Assembly (NCBI GenBank): GCA_019137255.1
Contig: WPDH01000221.1
Span: 205,916-269,915, forward strand
Length of the DNA stretch: 64,000 nt
Source of the DNA: Corinectria fuckeliana
Taxonomy: Eukaryota; Ascomycota; Sordariomycetes; Hypocreales; Nectriaceae
Direction: 5' to 3'
The position numbers and the translations under genes are program-made. This document shows positions 22,399-33,453 of the stretch, piece after piece (within the stretch, counting starts at the first letter, position 1; every line of letters begins with the position of its first letter). A model generated the notes under the pieces. It ran no database searches. It was not told the origin of the DNA and was given only the letters and a program-made list of their open reading frames with translations.

Positions 22399-24036
22399 GG
22401 TTTCTGTTAGCGGGGTTTGCCCCGGGACACGCGCACAATGGCTTAAGAGAAATTCGGGAGATGGAGAGCAAGTGCACAGAGCTCACGGGAGGCTGGCGTG
22501 TGCAGGGTGAAGCGTCGTCGTGGGGGATGTGATGCGGGAGGGAGAGTGAAAAAGGTGTTTGGGTTGGGTTGTTTTTTTGTAGAGTGGATGGGGGGTAATG
22601 GAAGTGATGGAGGGGAAGATTGGCACGATAAGGTGATGGATGGATGGATGGCCTCGAAGTACCTAGAAGTCCCTCGACTGCGGGTTTTGTAGGTACTTAG
22701 GCAGGGACGTCGCAGCGAAGAATTCAGGTGTGTGTGTGTGTCCGTCTATTAGTACAGTACTTACTATGTCCGTGCCTATCTGGTACCAGGTACTCAGGCT
22801 ATTGAAAGACAGCACGCTAGAGATAAGTAGTAGACACTTCCGTTTGCTGGATTGCCGCAAGCGCTCTGACGATAGAGGCTACCAGGCCTAGTACCTAAAT
22901 GCAGCGTAGTGTGGTAGTGGTATCGTACCTACTTTGGTGAGTATCCAGTACCTGTAGCTACTACGAATACAGTGAAGAGTGCCTGTAGAGAGACTTTGAT
23001 GGAATCAACCACCAGTTTCGGTCTGCTTCTTCATGAGTTGGCGACTGTTACAGGCTGCAGGGTTGACTGCCCAGACACTCGGTTCTTCTTGTTGTTGTTA
23101 CATAGTAGTTGCATTGCTTGTTACACTGGATACTTTGTGGGTGTTGCAGATGCCGTTACATCCTGTTGACCAGCCAGCCAGCCGTTCGACTTTAGTCGCC
23201 CAGCTTCTTCCAGTTTGTGAACCCAGTACCTGTAACTTCAACTACTACCTACATACTTACATAGTATCACATATTACGTACCTAGGTAGGTACCTAATCT
23301 AGGTAGGTACTTCGTACTTATCTTATAAATTACTAAGTTGCTCTTTGGTTCCCTGGTTTTTTTTGGGGCCCCTCCCCCGCCGCCTCTCTCTAGCACCAGC
23401 AAAAAATAAGAGGCAGTATCCACAGCCGCCAGAAAGCCAAAGAAGTTTCCAGATTGTGCTGTTTGAACATCATGCACATATTCTCCATGACTATGACTAA
23501 ATGCAGGCAGGCAACGCCCTGTCGCCATACCCCGTCGTCTCTGCACGTTTGCACGTTTGCATGACTTTGACACACTTCAATCCACCTGCCAAGACTTGCT
23601 CTCCCAAACTTCCTCTTCAAGGCGGAACTGTCGCCGCCTAACGCCTTCTCACCGACTGGTTCCATCTTAGGGCTTGCTCCCTCACTTTTTAAGTACTGTT
23701 GTGTCAAACCGATCCTTTCATGAACAGTGCTGTGCCTGTCTATGCCTATCTATGCCTGTGTCCGTGACTCGTTACCCCGGCATCCACTCTAAACAATCCC
23801 TATTACGCCATCTAAATTGAACTAGACCGGGGAACTCAAGATATTAGGGGCCAGCTCATAATCAGGTTATCAGGTTCCTACAGACCACAGTCAACCTACA
23901 CGTTTTATAGTAGCTAAAGATGACAGACAGTCTAGCAACGTTATAACCACAACGACAGGCATATGCAACGGCTTTTGTCGCTTACAAAAAGGTTGGGATT
24001 AGAAAGGAACGACATAAAAAATATAGATCAACAATT
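22399..24036. other. Intergenic region between Hsp88 and tRNA-Gly
   Basis: No gene is supported. It holds a GGAT microsatellite near 22634-22652, a GT run near 22728-22741 and several AGGTACCTAG-type motifs, with an exact TACCTAGGTA at 23279. The left part must contain the Hsp88 promoter. Confidence 0.65.
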
Positions 24037-24108
24037 TGCGACTAAGGGGAATTGAACCCCTCCCTAATGCTTGGAAGGCATCAATGCTAACCACTACACC
24101 ATAGACGC
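24037..24108 (-). tRNA. tRNA-Gly (UCC anticodon)
   Basis: The reverse complement folds as a 72-nt cloverleaf without an intron. The acceptor stem pairs GCGTCTA with TAGTCGC, with one U-U mismatch. The D arm carries the A box (TGGTGTAGTGGTTAGCA). The anticodon stem is GATGC/GCATT and the loop CTTCCAA, with anticodon TCC (UCC). The variable loop is AGGG and the T arm AGGGG-TTCAATT-CCCCT contains the B box GGTTCAATTCC. The discriminator base is A. It reads glycine codons GGA and GGG. It stands alone between Hsp88 and the chitin synthase, on the minus strand. Confidence 0.94.
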
Positions 24109-24539
24109 CAAGTCAAGATTAGCCAATCAAAGCTTCTCTTGTGCCTATCAGTGCCATCTTCTTTTCTATCTATAACTCCCCAACCATGCTGTAAAATAAC
24201 ATCTTGGGTCTCGAAGCTCTACAAGGGACCGTTTAAAACTCAGCAGACAACAGACTTTAAAAGGCCAGCATATCAGAACCTCCTTCAGGCAGCTAGTATC
24301 TTACTCTGCGCATAGCAGTGTCCCTACCTGCGTAAGTAACTTGGTAGAACTAGTATCTTTCTCAGGCAAACATTAAAAACTCGCGTCTAAAATGACCGAA
24401 ACTCCCTTTTCCTCCCTTATTTTTCTTCCATCCCATCACTGCTCTTCTTCTTTTTCTCTTCCGTCCACCGACCCTGCCTGCTACTACTGTCACTATCCTT
24501 CCCTACCCTTCCTAGGTGGCACCCTGTCTTAGTCCCTTT
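24109..24539. other. 3' flank of the chitin synthase gene
   Basis: The 431 bp have no supported gene. They run from the tRNA 5' end to the chitin synthase stop and include a pyrimidine-rich tract near 24404-24530, which on the gene strand is purine-rich 3' UTR. Confidence 0.65.
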
Positions 24540-27076
24540 CTAAGTCCCCTTCTTCGCAACCTTTGCATCCTCCAATCGAGTCCCCGTATGCTGTAGACGT
24601 GCCATCCGGCTGGCAAATGACTGAGAATCTCCTCTCATATGTTGCCCACGCGTCCTACCTCGTCCACTACTTTCTCCTGCGTCAAGCATCCTCTCTCCAG
24701 AGGCTCCTTCGCTTAGGTCGCCCCTAGAAACTGTGCCGTACGTCCCTCGAAGATCTGTACTCTCATCCTTCGCTGGTATTACATAACGGGCTGTTCTGGC
24801 CGGCCCGTCCATCAGCTCAAAATCCCGCTGCGGCCGTTTTTCTGGAGTAGTATTCGAATCTCCCCACTTCAGTAACCGTGCAATCTCGTACTTTCGGCGG
24901 TCCTCTTCTCCCATAAAGGCCTCTACTAGCTGCGGTGTGTAGACTTCGTTGCCTACCGTCGTGTCGGACAAGGTGCTGTCCAGCGAGTTCTGCCGTTGTC
25001 TCCCCCCCTGAACCCGGAGCGATTCTCCCTGGCTGTCCAGAGCGGCTTCGATGTCTGGATTCGCCTCGCACTCATCGGGGTGAGCGTACGTTCCCGCGGT
25101 TGTTTTCCGTCGCGCCGAGAATCGGCCATCAATCTTGTCAGGAGGCCGAATCACACTCCCGCTTCGTTCAAGTCCGCTTGACGAGGCCGACTCCGTCTTT
25201 GAGGCCGCTCTGCGTGCCTCGTGCGCTGCTTTGAACGTCTCCGGAACCACATTGAGCTCATCGCCCTGCTTTTCAGCTTGCTCGACTGCCTCCCGTGCTG
25301 TCGTGTGGGAGTCCGCCGCTGCTGCATCCGCTCGCGGCCCACCCCAAGTTCGCTGCCCCGCCGTAAAGATCCCGTACACCATGTAATACCAGTTGTAAAA
25401 CGGGTTCAGAATGAACATGAGCGGATACAGCCAAATCTTGAATCTCCTTAACTTAGCTCCAAAGTACAGCATCAGTAACCAGTTAAGGCCAAGCGAAATG
25501 GCGATGAACCCAACTGGCAGGTCTTTCACTTTCTTCACCGTTGTTATCAAGGAGAGCGCCATTATAAAAAAGAGCAGAGCTGTCGTTCGAATTGTGTTTT
25601 GCATGAACCGGACCAGAATTAGTATTGGGTATCGCTTCCACAACCGCCAGTCTGTCAACATGCACACTTCGTTGGTGATGAAGCCCAAGAACCATCGACG
25701 CCGCTGCTTAATTAGGGACCGATGGGTCTGTACGGCCTCTGTTTTGCAGAACGCAGATGTGCACATCTGAATTTGGTAGCGCTTCTTGGCCCCGATCATG
25801 AACAGATGGGTGAGCCAGCGATCCTCCCCCAGGTGACATTTGGCAAAGTCAAATAAGTCCTCACATTGCTCCATCTTGTCGGCGAAGTAGTACTTGGCCA
25901 TGCGCCGGAAGGCCGAGAATCGCAACATAGTCAAGGCGCCGGGGAGACAGGTAACGGAGCCGCATCCTGACTCAACTGTCCGCTCAAACAGCTGTCCGTG
26001 TATGTACTCCATATCCTGTAGAAGTGTGATGAGGCTGTGTTTCTTCGTTGTTGAAGTGATGACGCCAGTCATGGCCAGCATGTCTCTAGAATTGCCGGGA
26101 CTGAGCTCCATGTCGTAGACAAAGTTCTGGAGGCACACCTTGTCCAAGATGCAATCCGAATCGATGAAAAGAATGAAGAGATTGTCCTTCCGCTTGAGAT
26201 ATTGTTCATAGACCTTGTCGATGAGTTTGAATGTCAACTTTTGGCAGTGTCTCTTGCCCCCATGGGGGAAACGAGAGACAGTGACGCGTGCTGCTCGGTA
26301 GGTCACGTCAATGCTCTTAGGATACGAATCCATGGTCAAGGGCACGCCGAGTTTGTCGATTGTGTTGAGGTACAGTTCGTCTTCTTGCTCGCCGTCAAAG
26401 GACAGAAATGCATGGATACAGGCTGCTGGATAGTCGCAGTCAACGACAGAGTTGATGGCTGTGATGAGGACTTCTGGCTCTTCTCGGTAGCAAGGCATGA
26501 CAATCACCACCTTGGGGGCCGTAATGTCGTCAAGAACCTCTTTGATGCGCTTGGTCCGGCCAAGCTGATTTGTCACCAGCTGGTAGATACACAGAAGCCA
26601 AGGGACATTGAGAAGAATAGCAAAGCTCCAAAAGGCGAACCATTGTAGAGAAGCCACCATCTCCTGTGGCCACAGCTTGGTCACCTGGCTAGGGAGCGGG
26701 AGTGTCACCGCCATGATAGGGAGAAAGACGATACTGAATATATCTTCTCAGTCGACGTACTTTGATGCATCGAGGACGCCTGGAGGAAACATACCGAAAC
26801 AGGATGAAGGCAACGCCGACAATGATGCTAAGAACGTTTATAGACCAGTGCTCTGACTTTTGACAGACCTTGACCAGGCAGTAGACAAAGGCCGCGAGCC
26901 AGAGGAACCACTCGAGACATGCCATCACCATAATGATGCCAACGATGGAGGTGTAGACAATCTGTATTCGAGTTCGGCATAGTTAGTTACAAATGAGACA
27001 GGTGCAGATCAAAGCCAAGGCATTGATGAGCAAAAGTACTCACGTCTTGAGCCGGCCACTCGTCCAGGACAGCCAT
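24540..27076 (-). CDS. Chitin synthase, class VI-like
   Basis: It makes chitin from UDP-GlcNAc at the plasma membrane. Exons on the minus strand: 27044..27076, 26795..26961 and 24540..26733, giving 797 residues. The short first exon encodes MAVLDEWPAQD; the next carries two membrane helices (residues about 12-65), and a third helix follows at about 95-120. The family 2 glycosyltransferase core is complete: VVIVMPCYREEP, the DSD pair at about 258-260, GEDRW at 370-373 and QRRRW at 410-414. Two to four helices follow (about 430-520) and then a long polar tail of about 280 residues rich in Arg, Ser and Glu. There is no myosin or cytochrome b5 domain, which separates it from classes V, VII and IV. 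I favour class VI over class I-III because it lacks their N-terminal domain; class assignment is less sure than family. Confidence 0.88.
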
Positions 27077-28722
27077 GTTTGCAGAGCGACAGCAGAAGCT
27101 TTGAAAAAAGGAAGCCTCACTGTGCCTCAATTTCAGCCTCTGAATTCGGAAAAGCGCCGTGTAGATGGCATGTGATGAGAATATGTAAGAGATGTGACGG
27201 TGAAGTGACTTGGCTTTGGAGTGATACTCGAGGGGAACAAACCGCCATGCGGACAAACGCCTGAGGCCAGAACGCGGAACGAGGCAAAACGGCGCCCAAC
27301 TGTCCGGCCAAGTTTGCCAGTGGGCAACGGAACAGTGGCTGAAACCGAGGAGTCAATTAGACGAGAACAAGCTGGAAGGGCTGGCCTGTTTACTGCAGCC
27401 ACCCAAGCGAGAGAGAGTAGGAGAGCGAATGAGACCCTCACGGGTGCGTGCAGGAGACGAGGAACGGAATCAAGGGTGGTGTGAGTGTGTGTGACAGACG
27501 GAGAAAAGAACCCGGTATTAAGGCACATCCTGCCTTCCGTCTCGATACCTCAGGTACCCACGTGTAGTTCTAGTAGCCCGGCACTTAAGGTAGTAGGTAC
27601 TTACTATTATAAGTCAAGTATGACCTGGAGTTGTTTAATGTCTCGTATAGCTGATGCAGGAAGGTGCGAGTCGAATTACAAAGCATCGCCGAGAGTTAAG
27701 GGGGGATGCACAAGCAAGCCGCGCATCAGCAATTCACCCTACCTACTTAGGCTTGAACATCCGTAAAAAGTGCATAGTCATACCTGTTAATACGAAGGTC
27801 GGTCCCGGCCAAGGGGGGAGGGGTGGGTGACACTAGTATCTATTTGAAGGCACCTCAGACGACCACCTGCTTCATACATGCAAACGTACCTCCACATTGA
27901 GAAACAACATCAGCCACACTTCCGTGAGCCTGCACCCGTCACAACACAAACGTTTACCATTCGACGAGGACCGCATATGATCAAACTGATTGACGAGAAC
28001 TTCCAGAGTCGCAACGTACGTGCCCTATCTTCAGAGTCCAGTATAGATGGCCCTTTTTAACTATCGCTTCCAGCCACTGGAGTGCATCTCGCACGTCTCG
28101 CGTGAAATTCGACCTCAGCTTAAGAGATCTAGCGCGCTTGCGGCAAGCCTCTGGTCTTGTTTGGCTATCAGTCAACAAACTGAGCAAACAAACCCCCGTA
28201 AATCCCTGCCCACCAAATCCCGATCGCATTGCCTCCTCCGCTGATAACGACACCATGTCCTTTGTCCTGGTCACTGCTGAGCCACGTACTTTGAATGTCC
28301 CTAGCACATGAAGTAGACTCAATCGCTACAGTGGTGGCAGCATGCAGTTTGCGGCACGTCGTTTGGTTCAGAGTCCCACTCAACACGGGCCAGAGGTTGG
28401 TTCTCGAGTTGATGAAAAGCATGCGTTAACAAGTCGCTCGACTCGTGTCGGTCATGCACCTTGTTCCGGGCCGAGGACGAAGTATTGAGGGCGAATGTTA
28501 TCAGTCATTCCCTTTATTAAGTCCTCACGTCCTTGAAGTACCGTTTAGCAATCAAATTCGCCTTTGGCTTCGGCATGGTAGTGGGTGTCTTTACCAATCA
28601 ACGTCACTTAGCTGGAGCTTTCGGATCCTCTGGCCTTTGTCTTTGCTTCCCCGTTCTAGGCGGTTGTGGTAATACGTCGTTGGGCGTTCGTGACCTGGGT
28701 TGAATAATGAATATTGGCATTC
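27077..28722. other. Intergenic region between chitin synthase and UPF2
   Basis: 1.6 kb without a supported gene, combining the promoter of the chitin synthase and the 3' end of UPF2. Short AGGTACTTACT-type motifs occur near 27545-27605. Short open frames on both strands look random. Confidence 0.65.
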
Positions 28723-31700
28723 CTAAAAGGGGGGGTCTAGGTCCGTACCACCATCTTGATCATCGTTTTGTTGAAGATCGTAGTTGAGAACCAGGTTTTT
28801 GATCCGCTGCTGTTCTTCACGCTCAGCTTGTTGCTGGTTCTTCATAGCAATCGCAAAGGTCGAATCTGATGGCAGTTCAACTGTCCGCGTCTACCACCAT
28901 GTCAGCATACTTGTGAGCGGCTCGATTAGCATCCACCATACCTGCTGCCGATTGCCCCGCTTTGTTAGAAGAGAGAAGGCCATGGTGTTTCCGGGAGCCA
29001 GGGGAACAGGTTCGACTTGCCCATCGCCAGACTCGGCTACTGTGGACGTCTCGCGGTTCTTGGGCCGGACTGGGAGAGGCACGTCAAAGAGCTGCTTGCG
29101 TTCGAACTTGCGGGACTCAAGGCTTTCGGTCATCATCTTGGCATATTCGCGCTCAAAATCCGCCTCGTCTTCAGGATCTGCCTCTTCCTCTTGGCGAGTA
29201 ACAACAATGGCCTCTTCGTCAAAGGTACTCTCGCGATCAGAATCGTCATCCACGTCCTGTTTAGAAATGCGTTAGCAATGTGAAGCCATTCGTGAGCAGA
29301 TAAAAACATACGTCAGCTTCTTCTTCTTCAGAGGCACTGTCATCATCGTCTTCACCGTCGTCGCCATCTCCGTTCTCGTCATCCGACGAGGGGCCGCTGG
29401 TAGCATCGTCCATATCCGCAGCCTTGTCAATGCCGGCCGTCTTCTGATCTTGTGCGACAGCAAGCTGGAAGGTTTTGGCGGCCTCCTCCATGTTGGCAGC
29501 CAGCTTCCATTGCGGTCGAGTCAGTGCAAACGTATCCTGTATAGTGAACTCAATGTCCATCGGAAGCGATGCCTTTGTGAACACGTAATACTTTCAAACA
29601 TTTTTAGCTTGATATCGGGACAGTTTAGTTGGGGGTTAAGCATACCTGAAAGAACGACAAGAAGTAGTCCAGCTTCTTGCCAGCAGCACCTCGATTGAAG
29701 AACATGCCACAAGTTTCCAACATCGTGGCCACGAGACGTATACGGAAGAAATCGTCAGGCGGGTCAAGGAGGTTGAAACGACCGGGTACGGGAGGGCCGC
29801 CTATAAACCCAGTTAGTCCAACGGTCTGGCCACTACATCCGAAAGGGTTTACCCACTATATCCAAACGTCATGATCTTGTACATGGTGTCAAAGATGACA
29901 GGGTGCTCCAGCATGCGATAGTTGTAAAGTTCGCCAAGGTACTTGACCTCGGCAACACGTCGCTGGAAAAACCTAAAGTCGTTCTGCTCGAGCCCGAAGC
30001 TGACTGCCTCGACGACGTTGTCGATAACCTTGACAACGAAGGCGGGGTGGTAGCGGTAGAGGGCGCTGAGCAGGATGCTGAGAAGATGAACACTCCCGTA
30101 CTTGACCTTTCCTGGCTTTGAAAAGACCTTTTCCAAGATGGCCACAACCTCTGCCTCCTCCCAGTGAAGCCTCCGAATCTGCTTCAAGATCTTACTGTAG
30201 TTTCTCTTTGTCATATCAACGTAGATCAACTTGCGAATAAAAAGCTCCATGGGTGTCCTCTCTTTCTGCTCGATTGCAGGCCGCTCAGGGGGGTCAACGT
30301 AGTACGTAGCGTTGTCGATAAGCATACGCTCGGGCTGGCCAATGTGTTGAACTGATTTCTTGCGCTGCAACGTCTCGAGGAAGCTTGCCATCCGCGGGGA
30401 CGTCTCCGGATTCCGGAGCAGGTATCGGCCGCAATTCTCAATGAGGTTGCAGAGGATTTCAATGTTCATCCTCGAGAAATCGTCCAGGCTGACTTTAAGG
30501 CAGTGAAAGACGACGTGTTCGGGAACGATGCCGAACTTAGTGAGCTCTGCCAAATAACGAATATTGCTCAGCCGGACCTGGCCAAGAAAGTCCTTCTCCT
30601 TACGCCGCTGCAAGCTTCGAAATTCGGCGTCGAGGTACTCGACAAGGCCTTTGGGGACGTCAGGCATGTATCTTCCCAGCGTTGCGACCAAGCGAGACCA
30701 GGATGGGAGCAAGTCACTGCGGCCTTTCGGGACCTCGGTCAGTGCCTTTACCAGCCGGTTGCGTGAAGCCTTGGAGTTGAGGAAGCAAAAGTCGATTGCG
30801 GTCTGGTCCACGATATCCTTGTTGGTCAATTCAGGTAGGCGAGCAAGAAGGGCATCGACCTGAGCTCCGATTGTCTTGTTGGCGATGGCGGTGGATTGGT
30901 CTTCGGCAGGGTCGATGGGCTTCGGGGTCTCGGCAGCCTCTGTCTGATCAATCTTCTTTCCAACCTGTTCATCAGCATCGGGCTTCTTCTTTTTGCCGTC
31001 CTCTAGAAGGATCGGCGGGACCTTGCCCTTCAAGTCGACCAAATTTTCGTAGAAGCGACGTTCGTCCTCGTCCTCCCAGATTCCAGCACCATCTCCCATT
31101 GATCGCAGGTAGTCGCCTGTCTTTACAAGGCCAATAGATCCATTCGATGTCCCAAGAGAGTCATCTGAATCCTTGAGGTCGGGCATATCAGCGCCAATGG
31201 CATCCGCGATAACCTGCGCGTTGGAGACCAACCGTTCCTGAGCCTTGACTTGCTTCTCGTAGTTGGTCTGACGATCTTCAAAAACTTCCCCGGACTTGAC
31301 ATACGCTTCGGCGTTTCGCCTGGCCTGCGACTGAATAGACTTTTGGTCCCGCACGATGTGTGCTTTCACATCTTCGAAGTACTTCTTGAGGACGTTCCTG
31401 AAGCGGTCTCGCAATTCCGGCTCGGTGAAAGGTCGGTCTGTGGCAGACGAGGACCCAGAATCGTCAGCACACTCGTCTTGACCATCTCCGTTAGCTGCAG
31501 TCGCAACTCCGTCTTCTTCCACAGTCTTGCGACCGTCAGCTCCAGTGGGTTTGACGCCCAAGATATCCCAGCTAAAAGACTTGACAAATATCACAAGTAG
31601 CGGAAGGTTTGCATGTTCGCGATCGTGTCCGAGCAGGTCTTTGAGAACTTCGAGAGGGAAAGGCTCGGCGGGGCCCCCCTTGGCGGAGCTGTTTCGGGGT

Positions 31701-32384
31701 TTGAGCTCGACGGGCTTGCCAGCGGCGCCTTTGGTCGCATCGTCGGGTCGGCTCACATCTTCGAGGGTCCTGATAGCGCAAACCAGCCACAGCTCAGCGA
31801 CGACGCGCAACAAGGCTCGCTGGCGGGTGATTCGTTCCTTTTCCTCTTTCTCACGGACCTCTGGTGCCAGCGACTTGAGAATGCCCTTGTCCGGGGTGGC
31901 CATGCCCTTGCCGAGCAACCATGCTAGGTATTCCGTGAACTCGCTAGGTCCAAACCGCTGGTGAAGAGCGCTGACGATCTCGACGCCGGCCTCAATCTCC
32001 CCAGGAGACTTGAGTCTGCAAAGTCCTTCATAGCAGGCGGATACGATCTCGGAGAGGTACTTGTGGAGGCTAAGGGTTCGGATCTCTTGTAGGAAGGTGG
32101 CGAGGGTAGCGGCGGTTATGGCGGTTCGCAGTCGCTTTATGAAGGCGGTGTTCTTCTTGAGGGAGGAGTCGAGCGTTTTGCTCACCGGGAACAGATCTGG
32201 AGCCTGGCTGTTAATGGGAGCAAGGGGGGGAAGTGGTGGGGCAATGACGAATGTTCACCTTTCTCGCCGTCCCAAGCTCTTTCATTTAGAGTGCGCAGTT
32301 CGCCTGTGAGACTAGTGAGTAATGTGTTGAAATTCAGGACCCGGGAAATGGTTGGGGAGGTGTACGCTTCCTTGCGCGGTCCAT
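28723..32384 (-). CDS. UPF2: Upf2/Nmd2, nonsense-mediated mRNA decay factor
   Basis: Upf2 bridges Upf1 and Upf3 in nonsense-mediated decay. Seven exons on the minus strand: 32366..32384, 32259..32303, 29857..32196, 29646..29800, 29312..29590, 28942..29256 and 28723..28890, giving 1106 residues. The first two tiny exons give MDRARKRELRTLNERAWDGE, then DLFPVSKTLDSSLKKNTAF. Three MIF4G repeats follow: about 30-270, 440-640 and 650-850. An acidic segment (SSDDENGDGDDGEDDDDS) lies after the third. The C-terminal Upf1-binding region contains TVELPSDSTFAIAMKNQQ and ends DGGTDLDPPF. Exon 3 uses acceptor CCAG before ATCTG, because the other AGs break frame. The donor of the following intron is A|GTGGGT, forced by phase; this is the least certain join. 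Confidence 0.9.
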
Positions 32385-33453
32385 GGTGGATCACGACGCA
32401 GCGACGGAGTAAACTCGAGCGGCGGATGGAGGATGGAGGATGGAGGATAGAAGTCGGGCGGCGCTACATTCGGCGCGGGAGGGACTGCTAAGGGATGTGC
32501 TGTCCCGAGAAGTGGTGTTGTAGACGGTCCAACAGAGCCGACATGGGTGCGTCCGACGAAGCAGGACGGGGGAATGCGAAGGGACAGCGTGGAAGCGTCT
32601 CTGATTGTTGGCGACCTTGATGCTAGGTGGAGGTGGAGATAGATTTGGTGACTATCGGTAGGCTAGAAGGTTGCGGCGGATGCCCTGCTACGGGCTGTAG
32701 TGGGCAGTGGGGTACGTACTACCTGCGGGCCTACCCTGCAGCATTTAAGACGGACTGTAATTACCATGTCGAGTACATAATAGTCCATTCTCTGGGAACA
32801 GCGACTGAGATTCTTGCGCCAGATCAACCATTTGGCGAGCCGGCAACCTCGAAAACTTCATTGCACCGCTGTGCTAGCTCAACTCATGGCGTCCCGAATG
32901 CCATCAGGACATCATCGCGAACGGTTCAAAAGACTCCATCACGCAAGTTTGCTCAATGCCCAGTGGAACGAGAAGTCTCTCCCTATTTCTTCTTCTTAAT
33001 ATCTCCCCTACCCTGTGGGGCTGGCGCGGTTCAGACATCTCCGACGCAACTCGCCTTATTATCAGCTATTTGATTCGTCCAACTGGCGCCGTCCATCTGT
33101 CCAGATGCCGCTCGAGATTTCTCATCCTACGCACCCACTCAACTGTAACTTGCATCTCCTCGCTCAATGTCGTAAAAACTCATGGCATCATGATGTTCAT
33201 CTCCTCGGAAAACGCTTAGGCAAGTAATGGCCACACGGACTCTTATCTGAAGCCCACAGGGCAACGATTTGGAAAGCAGTTAACTCAAACACCAGGCATG
33301 CGCCAGTTATCAGCCAGTGCCATCCGCAATCCCACTTAGAGATCGGAACTACTTGCTTTGCATCTCTTTTGCATATCTATTTCTCTATCCACACGCTCAT
33401 GCCTTTGCTTTCTCTGTCACTGTGTTGCGTCGTTGATACCACATCTCTCCAAC
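32385..33453. other. Divergent promoter region of UPF2 and nitrate reductase locus
   Basis: About 1.07 kb. It holds a GGATGGA tandem stretch near 32424-32450 and three GATA-type sites, listed separately. No open frame looks like a protein. Confidence 0.65.
33059..33312 (-). promoter_or_regulatory. Cluster of three HGATAR sites upstream of niaD
   Basis: TTATCA at 33059-33064, TTATCT at 33243-33248 and TTATCA at 33307-33312 are reverse-strand HGATAR (TGATAA/AGATAA) sites within 400 bp of the nitrate reductase start. AreA/NIT2 GATA factors bind such sites and drive nitrate-assimilation genes when preferred nitrogen is absent. The hexamers are short and could be chance; only the position next to this gene makes them plausible. 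Confidence 0.35.
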
